Assembly: GCF_001514285.1 (NCBI RefSeq)
Contig: NZ_KQ949029.1
Coordinates: 199,661-263,660, forward strand
Direction: 5' to 3'
DNA: 64,000 nt
DNA from: Streptomyces sp. DSM 15324
Lineage (GTDB): Bacteria; Actinomycetota; Actinomycetes; Streptomycetales; Streptomycetaceae
In this document: positions 23,735 to 32,169 of the stretch, piece after piece
Layout: each line of letters starts with the position of its first letter
Numbering within the stretch: position 1 is the stretch's first letter
Notes under the pieces: generated by a model
Databases searched by the model: none
Seen by the model: the letters and a program-made list of their open reading frames with translations, nothing else
Told to the model about the DNA's origin: nothing
Position numbers and translations under genes: made by a program

Positions 23735-25288
23735 GTGAATCTGAACAGACGCCAGGTGCTGTGGGCCGGCAGCGGAATAGGCGCGGCCGCGCTCCTGGCC
23801 GCCTGTGGCGGCGGTGACGAGACCTCGTCGAAGTCACCGGCCGAGGCGAGCGGGAAGCCCCGGCCGGGCGGCACCCTCCGGGTGGGTGCGCTGGGCCGCG
23901 CGTCGGCCATCACCCGTGACCCGCACGGCACCCAGGCCAACGAGAGCGACTACCTGATCATCTCGCTCGTCTACGACACCCTCACCGTTCCCGGCACCAA
24001 GCCGAACACGGTTCCCCGCCTCGCCGCGACCTGGCAGGCCTCGGACGACCTGAAGACCTGGCGCTTCACTCTCGCCAAGGGTGCGAAGTTCCACGACGGC
24101 ACGCCCGTCACCGCCGAGGACGTCGTGTGGTCGCTGAAGCGGCTGCGCAACACCCCCTCGGGCGCCTCCCGTCTGCCCGGCATCAAGCCGGAGAACATCA
24201 GGGCCGAGGGCGAGAACACCGTCGTCCTGGTGTCCGACTACGCCAACGCGGAACTGCCGCAGCTCACGCGCCTGACGACCTTCGTGCTGAAGAAGGACAC
24301 CGCCGACAAGGACCTCGCCAAGGCGCCCGGCACCGGCCCCTTCAAGCTGGACTGGTTCCGCTCCGGCAACGCCCGCCTGGTCCGCAACGACGACTGGTAC
24401 GGCGGCGACGTGTACCTCGACGCCGTAGAGGTCAAGATCTTCGAAAGCCCGCAGGCGATGGCCAACGCGCTGCTCGCCGGGCAGATCGACGTGGCCTCCA
24501 ACGTCGGCGCGGTCGCGGCCCGTACGGCCGAGAAGCGCGACGACATCCAGATCGTGCGCCGCCCCAACGACATGGCGATGCCGATCGTCATGCGCACCGC
24601 CGGCGGACCCTTCGCGGACGCGAAGGTGCGCGAGGCGCTGCGCCTGGCCGTGGACCGCGAGGCCATGGTCAAGCAGGTGCTGTCCGGGTACGGCACCGTC
24701 GCCAACGACGTCCTCGGCACGGGCGACCCCGCCTACGCCAAGGACATCCCGCAGCGGGGGCGCGACCTGGCCAAGGCCAGGCAACTGCTGAAGGAAGCCG
24801 GCTTCGACACGTCGAAGACCTACGAACTGGTCACCACCGAGGACATCGCGGGCCTCGCCGAGTCCGCCACCCTGTTCGCCTCCCAGGTCCGCGAGGCCGG
24901 GGTCAGGGTCGAGGTGGTCAAGCAGGAGTCGGCCACGTTCTGGGACAAGACCTGGCTCAAGGGCGACCTGTACACCACGTACTGGGGCACCAACGACTCG
25001 GTGGTGTTCTTCGCCAGCAAGACCATGGTGTCCGACTCCGGCCAGAACGAGGCGGGCTGGAAGAACACGGAGTTCGACGCCGCGTACAAGAAGGCGATGG
25101 CGACCAAGGACGCGACGGACCGCGCCAAGGTCCTGCACGATCTCCAGCAGATCGAGTACGACGAGTCCGGTTATCTGCTGTGGGGCATGGCCGACGGCAT
25201 CGACCTCGCCGGCTCGGCCGTGCGCAACCTGCCGAACCTGCCCGGCTATGGGCGCGTCCAGCTTGAGACGGCATGGCTGGCTCGCTGA
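23735..25288 (+). CDS. ABC transporter substrate-binding lipoprotein, family 5
   Basis: A 517-aa family-5 (oligopeptide/nickel/opine type) binding protein. The leader has a Tat-like NRRQVLW and the lipobox LLAAC with Cys24, so it is exported and lipidated. SBP_bac_5 marks are RLAATWQASDDLKTWRFTLA, KFHDGTPVTAEDVVWSLKRL, GTGPFKLDWFRSG, VREALRLAVDREAMVKQVL and a C-terminal YDESGYLLWGMADGI. This class is cluster C, large bilobed proteins for peptides, nickel or opine metallophores, not the compact FhuD class used by classical siderophores. GTG start with CGAGGT upstream; overlaps the permease start by 16 bases. Confidence 0.9.
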   Translation: MNLNRRQVLWAGSGIGAAALLAACGGGDETSSKSPAEASGKPRPGGTLRVGALGRASAITRDPHGTQANESDYLIISLVYDTLTVPGTKPNTVPRLAATWQASDDLKTWRFTLAKGAKFHDGTPVTAEDVVWSLKRLRNTPSGASRLPGIKPENIRAEGENTVVLVSDYANAELPQLTRLTTFVLKKDTADKDLAKAPGTGPFKLDWFRSGNARLVRNDDWYGGDVYLDAVEVKIFESPQAMANALLAGQIDVASNVGAVAARTAEKRDDIQIVRRPNDMAMPIVMRTAGGPFADAKVREALRLAVDREAMVKQVLSGYGTVANDVLGTGDPAYAKDIPQRGRDLAKARQLLKEAGFDTSKTYELVTTEDIAGLAESATLFASQVREAGVRVEVVKQESATFWDKTWLKGDLYTTYWGTNDSVVFFASKTMVSDSGQNEAGWKNTEFDAAYKKAMATKDATDRAKVLHDLQQIEYDESGYLLWGMADGIDLAGSAVRNLPNLPGYGRVQLETAWLAR

Positions 25289-26286
25289 TCCAGGCGGTGC
25301 GACGCCGGCCGGTCAGGGGCGCTGAGCCCCGGCCGGCCCCGGCCGTCACACGGCTTGTGCTGCGCGTGGCCGGGGTGTTCGCGCGCCGGGCCGTACTGCT
25401 GACTGTCCTGCTCGCGTTCGTCTTCACGGCCGTGGAACTGCTGCCGGGTGACGCGGCCACCGCCACATCAGAGCGCGGGGAAAGCGCGGCAGACCTCGCC
25501 GAACGGCGTCATCTGCTGGGCCTGGACCGGCCGGTCCTGGAACGCTTCCGGGAGTGGATGACCGGCCTGCCCACCGGTGACCTCGGAACCTCCGCACGCG
25601 GGGAATCGGTCGCGGACCTGCTCGCCCACCCGTTCCCCAACACCCTGCTGCTCGGCGGGCTCGCGCTGCTGGTCACCCTCCTCGCCTCCGTCGCGCTCGG
25701 CTGCTGGGCTGCGGTCCGGCCCGGCGGAGAGGCCGACCGGGCCGTGTCCGCGAGCGCCACCGGTGTGCTCGCGCTGCCCGAGTTCGTCATCGCGGTCGCC
25801 CTCGTCCTCGTCTTCGCCCTGTGGACCGACTGGCTGCCCGCCGTCACCCTCACCGACGCCGACGGCTCCCCCGCCTCCTGGCGGATGCTCGTCCTGCCCG
25901 TCCTCGCCCTGGCCATCCCGCAGCTCGGCTGGAACACCCGCATCGTGCGGGCCGCACTCGCCGACGAGGCCAAGGCCCCTCACATCGACACCGCCGTCCT
26001 CGACGGACTCCCCCGCCACCGGATCCTCACCCACCACCTGCTGCCCGGCGCACTGCCCACCATCACGGCCGGCATCGCCACCTCCACCGGCATGCTGCTG
26101 GGCGGCGCGGTCGTCGTGGAGACCATCTTCAACTACCCCGGCATCGGCTCCGTCCTCGCCGGAGCCGTCGCCGACCGCGACAGCCCGCTCATCGCCGGGG
26201 TCGTCGCCGTCACCGGAGCCGTCATCACCGGCGTACTGCTGCTCGCCGACCTCGTCCGCGCCTGGGCCTCGGGAGACCGCACATGA
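25273..26286 (+). CDS. ABC transporter permease, DppB/OppB type
   Basis: A 337-aa permease with about six membrane helices. Seen are the DppB-type N-terminus (FARRAVLLTVLLAFVFTAVE), RHLLGLDRPVLERFREWM in the periplasmic region, the EAA-like loop AVLDGLPRHRILTHHLLPGA and GAVVVETIFNYPGIGSVLAGA typical of BPD_transp_1 of peptide/nickel importers. It starts within the end of the binding-protein gene and ends in an ATGA overlap with the second permease. Confidence 0.9.
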   Translation: MAGSLIQAVRRRPVRGAEPRPAPAVTRLVLRVAGVFARRAVLLTVLLAFVFTAVELLPGDAATATSERGESAADLAERRHLLGLDRPVLERFREWMTGLPTGDLGTSARGESVADLLAHPFPNTLLLGGLALLVTLLASVALGCWAAVRPGGEADRAVSASATGVLALPEFVIAVALVLVFALWTDWLPAVTLTDADGSPASWRMLVLPVLALAIPQLGWNTRIVRAALADEAKAPHIDTAVLDGLPRHRILTHHLLPGALPTITAGIATSTGMLLGGAVVVETIFNYPGIGSVLAGAVADRDSPLIAGVVAVTGAVITGVLLLADLVRAWASGDRT

Positions 26287-27137
26287 CCGCGACCACCACC
26301 GCCGCGAAGACGACCCGGCCCGTGCGCCGTGCCCGGCTCCGGGTCGTCCTCCGGGTGCTCCCGGCCCTGCTGCTCGCCGCCCTCGCCCTGACCGGGCCCT
26401 GGCTCGCGCCGCACGCCGTCGACACCCCGGTCACCGCGCCGTACGCGCAACCCGGCGGCGACGCCCCGCTCGGCGGCGACCAGCTGGGCCGCGACATCCT
26501 CAGCCGCGTACTCGCCGGAGGCCGCGAACTCGTCATCACGTCCCTCCTCGTCGCCGTCCTGGTCACCGCGGTGGCCGCCGCGCTCGGGGCGGTCAGCGCA
26601 CTGCGCCCGGCCGTCGGACGGATCGTCGAACGCGCCGCCGACGTGCTGATGCTGCTTCCCGCTGTGCTCGGCATCCTGCTGGTCACCCTGTCGTGGCCGG
26701 ACGGCGGACGCCTCGCCGTCGTCACCGCGTCCGTCGTCCTCGGCGTCCCCTACGCGGTGCGCCTGGTGGCCGGGGCCGCCGCGCCCGTGGCGGCCTCCGG
26801 ATACGTGGAGGCGGCGGCCGTCGGCGGGGAGCGGCTGGGGTACCTCGTGGTCCGGGAGGTGCTGCCCAACCTGCGGGCCACCCTGCTGGCCCTGTTCGGG
26901 CTGCGCTTCGTCGCCGCCGTCTACCTCGTCGCCACCGCCGGGTTCCTTCAGGTCGGGCCGCAACCACCGGCCGCCGACTGGGCGTTGATGATTCGCGAGA
27001 ACTCCGCCGGCATCGTCCTCAACCCCTGGGCCGTTCTCGTCCCCAGCCTCGCCATCGGCCTGCTCGCCATGAGCGTGAACCTCGCGGCCGCCGCCCTCGT
27101 CCCCGCAACCGGCCGGAAGGCGGTCACCGCACTGTGA
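26283..27137 (+). CDS. ABC transporter permease, DppC/OppC type
   Basis: A 284-aa partner permease with about six helices. It has GDAPLGGDQLGRDILSRVLAGG, the hallmark of DppC-type proteins after the first helix, the coupling loop YVEAAAVGGERLGYLVVREVLPNL, and ADWALMIRENSAG near the end. It forms the channel with the preceding permease. ATGA overlap at the start, GTGA overlap with the ATPase gene at the end. Confidence 0.9.
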   Translation: MTATTTAAKTTRPVRRARLRVVLRVLPALLLAALALTGPWLAPHAVDTPVTAPYAQPGGDAPLGGDQLGRDILSRVLAGGRELVITSLLVAVLVTAVAAALGAVSALRPAVGRIVERAADVLMLLPAVLGILLVTLSWPDGGRLAVVTASVVLGVPYAVRLVAGAAAPVAASGYVEAAAVGGERLGYLVVREVLPNLRATLLALFGLRFVAAVYLVATAGFLQVGPQPPAADWALMIRENSAGIVLNPWAVLVPSLAIGLLAMSVNLAAAALVPATGRKAVTAL

Positions 27138-28666
27138 ACCACATGCCCCACTGGTACTCCGACAGTCAAGCGGCCGACGGGGAGAGCACCGTAAGGGTCC
27201 GCGACCTGACCGTCACCGCCCCGGACGACCGCCTCCTGCTCGACCGGGCCGACCTCGAACTGGCCCCCGGCCGCATCACCGCCGTCGTCGGCCCCTCCGG
27301 CTGCGGCAAGACCACCCTGCTGCGAGCCGTGACGGGCACCCTTCCCCCGGGCGCCGAACGCACCACGGGCACCGTCACCGTCCTCGGCCAGGACCCCCTG
27401 GCCCTCCCGGCACGCGCCTTGCGCACCCTGCGCCGGCACCGCCTCGCCTACGTCGGCCAGGATCCCGGCTCCGCCCTCAACCCGCGCATGAAGGTGCGCC
27501 GGCTCCTCGCCGAAGTCGCCGTCGACAAGAGCCCCGAGGCGATCCGCGCCCAGCTCGCCGAGGTCCGGCTGCCCACCGACGACGGCCTGCCCGACCGCCG
27601 CATCGGCAGCCTGTCGGGCGGCCAGCAGCGCCGGGTCGCCCTCGCCCGCGCCCTGGCCCGCCGCCCCGCCGTCCTCCTCCTCGACGAACCCACGGCCGGA
27701 CTCGACCCGGCCCTGCGCGACGAGATCGCCGACCTCCTGCGCCACCTCGCGGAAAGCCACCGCATAGCGATCGGCCTGTCCTGCCACGACCCCGACCTGG
27801 TCACCCGGCTCGCCGACGACGTCATGGACCTGACCGGCCCACGCCTGCCGGAACCCGCACGCACCGCACCCGCCCCGCGCGAGCAGGCGCCGCACGAGGG
27901 CCCGCACACGCTCACCGCGTCCGGCCTGCACGCCGCCCACCTCCACCGCGGCCGCCGCGTCCCCGTGCTGCACGGCATCGACCTCACCCTCCCCGCCGGA
28001 AGCAGCCTCGGCATCGTGGGCGCCTCCGGCTCCGGCAAGACCACCCTGCTGCGCACCCTGGTCGGCCTGCACCGTGCCACCGCCGGCTCCGTCAGCCTCG
28101 ACGGCACCCACCTCGCCCCCACCGCACACCGCCGCTCCCGCGACCAGCGCCGCCGCCTCCAACTCGTACCGCAGAACCCCCTCGGCACTCTCAACCCCAG
28201 CCGCACCGTCGAGGCCACCCTGCGCCGCCCGCTCCTGCTGCACCGCCGGGCCGGGCGTGCCCAGGTCCCCGACCGCGTCCTGGAACTCCTGAGCCAGGTC
28301 GGCCTGCCCGCCGCCTTCGCCGACCGCTACCCGCACGAACTCTCCGGCGGACAGCGCCAACGCGTCGCGATAGCCCGTGCCCTGGCGGCCGACCCCGACG
28401 TACTGATCTGCGACGAGGTCACCTCGGCCCTCGACGCCGGCACCACCGACGCCATCATGGACCTGCTGACGGACCTCCGCGCCCGGCGCGGCCTGTCCCT
28501 CGTCCTGGTCAGCCACGACCTGCGCCTCGTCGCCGACCACACCGACACCCTGCTCGTGGTGTCCGAGGGACATGCCATCGAATCGGGACCCACCGCACAG
28601 CTGCTCACCTCACCGTCCCACCCCGTGACCGCAGCACTGGCCACGGGAACCCCGCTCGGCGGCTGA
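27134..28666 (+). CDS. fused double ABC ATPase (DppD-DppF type)
   Basis: A 510-aa protein with two nucleotide-binding domains in one chain. Domain 1 (about residues 16-230): VGPSGCGKTTLLRAV Walker A, GSLSGGQQRRVALARALA signature, VLLLDEPTAGLD Walker B. Domain 2 (about 255-500): VGASGSGKTTLLRTL, HELSGGQRQRVAIARALA, VLICDEVTSALD. Both keep all catalytic motifs. Oligopeptide/nickel importers usually encode two separate ATPases; the fusion fixes 1:1 stoichiometry. GTG start overlapping the permease stop; ATG nine bases on is an alternative. Last gene of the iron-box operon. Confidence 0.9.
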   Translation: MNHMPHWYSDSQAADGESTVRVRDLTVTAPDDRLLLDRADLELAPGRITAVVGPSGCGKTTLLRAVTGTLPPGAERTTGTVTVLGQDPLALPARALRTLRRHRLAYVGQDPGSALNPRMKVRRLLAEVAVDKSPEAIRAQLAEVRLPTDDGLPDRRIGSLSGGQQRRVALARALARRPAVLLLDEPTAGLDPALRDEIADLLRHLAESHRIAIGLSCHDPDLVTRLADDVMDLTGPRLPEPARTAPAPREQAPHEGPHTLTASGLHAAHLHRGRRVPVLHGIDLTLPAGSSLGIVGASGSGKTTLLRTLVGLHRATAGSVSLDGTHLAPTAHRRSRDQRRRLQLVPQNPLGTLNPSRTVEATLRRPLLLHRRAGRAQVPDRVLELLSQVGLPAAFADRYPHELSGGQRQRVAIARALAADPDVLICDEVTSALDAGTTDAIMDLLTDLRARRGLSLVLVSHDLRLVADHTDTLLVVSEGHAIESGPTAQLLTSPSHPVTAALATGTPLGG

Positions 28667-28724
28667 CCATGCGTGTGAATCGCGGTGGATGTCGGGCGTG
28701 GGTCATGAGGCAACGACTGCTCCT

Positions 28725-29576
28725 CTATCGTCCCGAGACTCCGGACCAGGCTTCGACGTCGCACTGTCTGTCGGCGTTGTTCCCGGCCGACAGGACCGTG
28801 CCATCGGTACGCAGGTCGAGGGTGTGCGTCGCACCGGCCGCCACGGCGACGATGTCGCGCCAATCGCCGACGTGGCACTGTCCGTGGCTGTTGTCTCCCA
28901 CTGCGAGGACCCGGCCGGACGCCGTGACCCCGACGGTGTGGTAGCTGCCCGCGTCGAGTGCCACGACGTCTTCCCACGCGTCGACCGCGCACGCCCCGGT
29001 CGCCCGCTCTCCGGTGGCCACTGCCCGCCCGTCGGCTCTGAGGCCGACGGTATGGAGGTACCCGGCCGAAATGGCGGCCAGGTCACTCCACGCCTCTACG
29101 GCACACTGGCCCCGTCGGTTGTTCCCCGCGGCCAGGGCGGAACCGTCCGACCGGACGCCGACCGAGTGCCAGTCGCCGCAGGCGAGGACGACCATCTCGC
29201 GCCAGGACCGCACCGCGCACTGTCCTTCCGCACTTCGGCCGACTGCCAGCACGCGGCCATGGGCGAGTAGTCCGAGCGTGCGGCGCCAGCCCGCGGCCAC
29301 GGCCGTGACGCCGCGCCACCCGGCGACATCGCATTGCCCGTCGCCGTTCCACCCCGTGGCCAGCACGGTGCCGTCCGACCGGAGTCCCACCGTATGAGAC
29401 CTGCCGGTGTTCGTCGCGACATGGACGTTGCCGGCTGCCACCGCGACGACGTCTTCCCATGGCTCGACACGGCATTCAGCGGCTGCGGAATTGCCCACGG
29501 CGACAACGGTTCCGTCGTGACGCCGTCCGACCGAATGCCGCCTTCCGGCCGCCAGGGCCGACGAGTTGGCGAGCAT
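28725..29576 (-). CDS. RCC1-repeat beta-propeller protein
   Basis: A 283-aa protein made almost wholly of seven RCC1/ATS1 repeats of 38-39 residues. Each reads roughly AVAAG..HTVGLRSDGTVLATG.N..GQC.V..W, so it should fold as a seven-bladed propeller. No signal peptide or extra domain, so the protein is probably cytoplasmic. Bacterial RCC1 proteins are seldom characterised. The ATG has AAGGAGG six bases upstream. It converges on the ABC operon, and LysR lies upstream on the same strand 215 bases away, so it probably has its own promoter. No functional link to neighbours is visible. Confidence 0.85.
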   Translation of the reverse strand: MLANSSALAAGRRHSVGRRHDGTVVAVGNSAAAECRVEPWEDVVAVAAGNVHVATNTGRSHTVGLRSDGTVLATGWNGDGQCDVAGWRGVTAVAAGWRRTLGLLAHGRVLAVGRSAEGQCAVRSWREMVVLACGDWHSVGVRSDGSALAAGNNRRGQCAVEAWSDLAAISAGYLHTVGLRADGRAVATGERATGACAVDAWEDVVALDAGSYHTVGVTASGRVLAVGDNSHGQCHVGDWRDIVAVAAGATHTLDLRTDGTVLSAGNNADRQCDVEAWSGVSGR

Positions 29577-29783
29577 GGCGCCTCCTTGTGCTCGGCGCGG
29601 GTCCGCGACAACTGGATGCCACCTTACGTTGGCCCGGAACCGGTGAGTGGCGTGGCGGATCTCCCAGCGGATGTGTTGGTCATCCGTCCGGGCGAGACGA
29701 TCCGGGCGAGACGACCTCTTCCCGCACCCGGGGCACATGCAGGCGCACAGCACTGCGGACCTCTCCCCTCCGAAGCCCTCACC

Positions 29784-29797
29784 CGCTGACGTCAGCG
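29784..29797. repeat. perfect 14-bp palindrome at the LysR stop
   Basis: CGCTGACGTCAGCG is fully symmetric and contains the lysR stop codon. Without a loop it is a poor hairpin; it could be a protein site or part of a weak terminator. Confidence 0.35.
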
Positions 29798-30724
29798 TGG
29801 CAGCACCCAGCCTGGTGTCCAGGACCCGGCGGCACGGTCCGTAGCCGTGGTGGCGAGGTGGGTGCGGAGGGTGGTCAGCGCCGGGTGGGGGTTGTCGCGG
29901 TGCCAGAGGAGCGAGTGCGGGTAGACGGGGTTCGGGTCGGTCACCGGGATGCGGCGCAGGCCGTGGCCGGCGGGCCAGATGAGGCGGGTGTGCTCGCCCA
30001 TGAAGGTGGCCAGGGCCGGGGTGTCGGCGATGGTGTCGAGGAGCGCGTCCGAGCCGAAGTTGGGGCCGGTCGCCTCGATGGTGAGGCCGAACTCGGCGAC
30101 GAGGTCGTCGTAGTAGGCACCCCACTCGGTGCCGGGGACGATACCGGGCATCCAGATCCTGTGGCCGACGAGCTGGGCGAGCGTCACCGACGGCGCGCCC
30201 GCCAGCGCGTGGGCGGGGCCGGTGAGGAGCTGGAGCGGCTCGTCGAGCACCCGGACGGAGACGATGTCCTCGGGGAGGGGGCGGCCGGGTACGGCGACGG
30301 CGCGGAAGGACGCGTCGATGGCCCCGGAGCGGATGGCCGCGACGGCCGCGTCCATGTCGAAGAGCATCACCACGTCGAGGTCGATCTCGGGGTGCACGCG
30401 GTGGAAGTCGCGCATCAGGCCCGCCGCCGCGCCGCGCGAGGCGATCACGTCGACGCGCAACGGCCGCCGGCCGGGGCGTACGGACGCGACCGCACGCTCG
30501 GTGACCCGCAGCAGCTCGCGCGCGTGCGGCAGGAACGCCTGCCCGTCGATGGTGAGCTCGGTGCCGCGGGCGGCGCGGGTGAACAACCGTACGCCGAGGC
30601 TGCGCTCGAGCGCGGCGATGCGCTTGGAGACGGCCTGCTGGGTGATCGACAGGTCGGCGGCGGCCTTCTGGAACCGGCCCGCTTCCGCGACGGCGACGAA
30701 GGTACGCACGGCTTCGAGATCCAC
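29792..30724 (-). CDS. LysR-family transcriptional regulator
   Basis: A 310-aa regulator. Residues 1-60 form the LysR winged helix (DLEAVRTFVAVAEAGRFQKA, then LSITQQAVSKRIAALERSLG and VRLFTRAARGTELT); the rest is the two-lobe co-inducer domain (PLRVDVIASRGAAAGLMRDF, then SFRAVAVPGRPLPED). GTG chosen because AAGGTGGA stands seven bases before it. It diverges from the MFS transporter gene; LysR proteins commonly activate such a divergent neighbour in response to the transported compound. Confidence 0.88.
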   Translation of the reverse strand: MDLEAVRTFVAVAEAGRFQKAAADLSITQQAVSKRIAALERSLGVRLFTRAARGTELTIDGQAFLPHARELLRVTERAVASVRPGRRPLRVDVIASRGAAAGLMRDFHRVHPEIDLDVVMLFDMDAAVAAIRSGAIDASFRAVAVPGRPLPEDIVSVRVLDEPLQLLTGPAHALAGAPSVTLAQLVGHRIWMPGIVPGTEWGAYYDDLVAEFGLTIEATGPNFGSDALLDTIADTPALATFMGEHTRLIWPAGHGLRRIPVTDPNPVYPHSLLWHRDNPHPALTTLRTHLATTATDRAAGSWTPGWVLPR

Positions 30725-30741
30725 AGCGATCCACCTTAATG

Positions 30742-30757
30742 AACAACGCATGGTTGT
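30742..30757. promoter_or_regulatory. candidate LysR-box dyad
   Basis: AACAACGCATGGTTGT has 5-bp inverted arms ACAAC/GTTGT around GCATG, 18 bases upstream of the LysR start. A further GGTTGTT half-site lies at 30774-30780, next to the MFS promoter. This matches the usual LysR arrangement in a divergent intergenic region. Confidence 0.45.
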
Positions 30758-30779
30758 GGGTCGTCGGCAGGATGGTTGT

Positions 30780-30809
30780 TTGACCTGCTGCTGTGCCGCT
30801 CGATTAGCT
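30780..30809 (+). promoter_or_regulatory. candidate sigma70-type promoter of the MFS gene
   Basis: TTGACC (30780-30785), 18-base spacer, TTAGCT (30804-30809), then 42 bases to the MFS ATG. The -35 is close to consensus; the -10 is moderate. Confidence 0.4.
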
Positions 30810-30851
30810 CTTTCCGGTCAACGTCGGATTGTTCGGGTGGGAGTGCTGAGC

Positions 30852-32096
30852 ATGGTGGGCAGGAGACGCCTGGGCCGGCGGTTCGGGTGGCTGTGGGCGG
30901 CGTACGCGGTGAGCGCGTACGGGTCCGGCCTGGGGTTCGGCGCGCTGCCGCTGATCGCCGTGCTGGCCCTGCACGCCAGTCCCGCCGAGGTGGCCGCGCT
31001 GTCCGCGGTGGGTCCCGCGGTGGGCGCGCTGATCGCGGTGCCGCTGGCGCCGTGGGTGGAGTTCCGGCGCAAGCGCCCGGTCATGATCATGATGGACCTG
31101 ACCCGGTGCGCGGCCATGGCCACGATCCCTGTCGCCTACGCCCTCGGCCGGCTCGGTTTCGTCCAGCTGCTCGTGATCTCGGCCGTGGTCGCCGCAGCGA
31201 AGATCGCCTTCAACGCCGCCAGTGGCGCCTACCTCAAGTCCCTCGTCCGGCCGGACGATCTCCTGGTCGCCAACGCCCGGTTCGAGTCCACGAACTGGAG
31301 TTCCATCGCGATCGGGCCTCCGCTGGGCGGTGCGGCGATCGGCCTGTTCGGACCGGTCACCACGGTGGTGGCCGACGCGGTGAGCTACCTGCTCTCGGCG
31401 CTGGCCATCACCGCCGTCCGCGGCCGGGAGGAGGCTCCGCCGGCGACCGGGAGGAACCGGGTCCGGGCGGGCGCGTTGCTCGACGGCTGGCGGCACATCC
31501 TGGGCCACCCCGGCTTGCGGGCGCTCTACCTCAACAACCTGCTCGTCGCCGGGCTCATCATGGCCACCGAGCCGCTGCTGGCCGTGCTCCTGCTACGGCA
31601 ACTCGGCTTCACGCCCTGGCAGTACGGCCTCGCCTTCGCCGCCCCCTGCCTCGGCGGGCTCGTCGGCTCCCGGCTGGCGCCCCGTGTCGTGGCGCGTCAC
31701 GGCCGGCACGCGGTCTTCCGGACCGTCGGCACCCTGCGCGCCGTCTGGCTCATCGGCCTGGCCTTCGTCGGGCCCGGCACCGTCGGCCTCGTCACCGTGA
31801 TGGCCGTCGAACTGGCGATCATCGTCAACATGAGCCTGTACACCCCGGTGCTCGCCACCTACCGGCTCGCACACACCCCGAAGCACCTCGTCGCCCGCAC
31901 GCTGTCGGCCTGGTCGATCGGCCAGCAGGCGTCCATCGCCGTCCTCACCGCGCTCGGCGGCCTGCTCGCGGACCTCACCAGCCCGCGCACCGCCCTCACG
32001 GCCGCGGGCCTGCTCATCCTCACCACCCCGCTCCTGCTTCCACGGCACGACCCCGCTCCCCGGCACGAGCCGGAACCGGCCCGCGGCGGGTCTTGA
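30852..32096 (+). CDS. MFS transporter
   Basis: A 414-aa protein with about twelve membrane helices and the MFS cytoplasmic loop after helix two (APWVEFRRKRPVMIMMDLTR). It has the enterobactin-exporter/macrolide-pump-like layout (SGAYLKSLVRPDDLLVANAR, FESTNWSSIAIGPPLGGAAI) common among Streptomyces drug exporters. ATG chosen with GGGAG upstream; in-frame GTG codons at 30837 and 30843 are possible. Divergent from LysR, which probably controls it. Substrate unknown. Confidence 0.85.
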   Translation: MVGRRRLGRRFGWLWAAYAVSAYGSGLGFGALPLIAVLALHASPAEVAALSAVGPAVGALIAVPLAPWVEFRRKRPVMIMMDLTRCAAMATIPVAYALGRLGFVQLLVISAVVAAAKIAFNAASGAYLKSLVRPDDLLVANARFESTNWSSIAIGPPLGGAAIGLFGPVTTVVADAVSYLLSALAITAVRGREEAPPATGRNRVRAGALLDGWRHILGHPGLRALYLNNLLVAGLIMATEPLLAVLLLRQLGFTPWQYGLAFAAPCLGGLVGSRLAPRVVARHGRHAVFRTVGTLRAVWLIGLAFVGPGTVGLVTVMAVELAIIVNMSLYTPVLATYRLAHTPKHLVARTLSAWSIGQQASIAVLTALGGLLADLTSPRTALTAAGLLILTTPLLLPRHDPAPRHEPEPARGGS

Positions 32097-32169
32097 CGGG
32101 GCTCGGCGGGGGACGGCGGGCCGGTCGGCGTAGGCTGCGCACATCACGGTCACGGCCCGGGGGGAGCGG

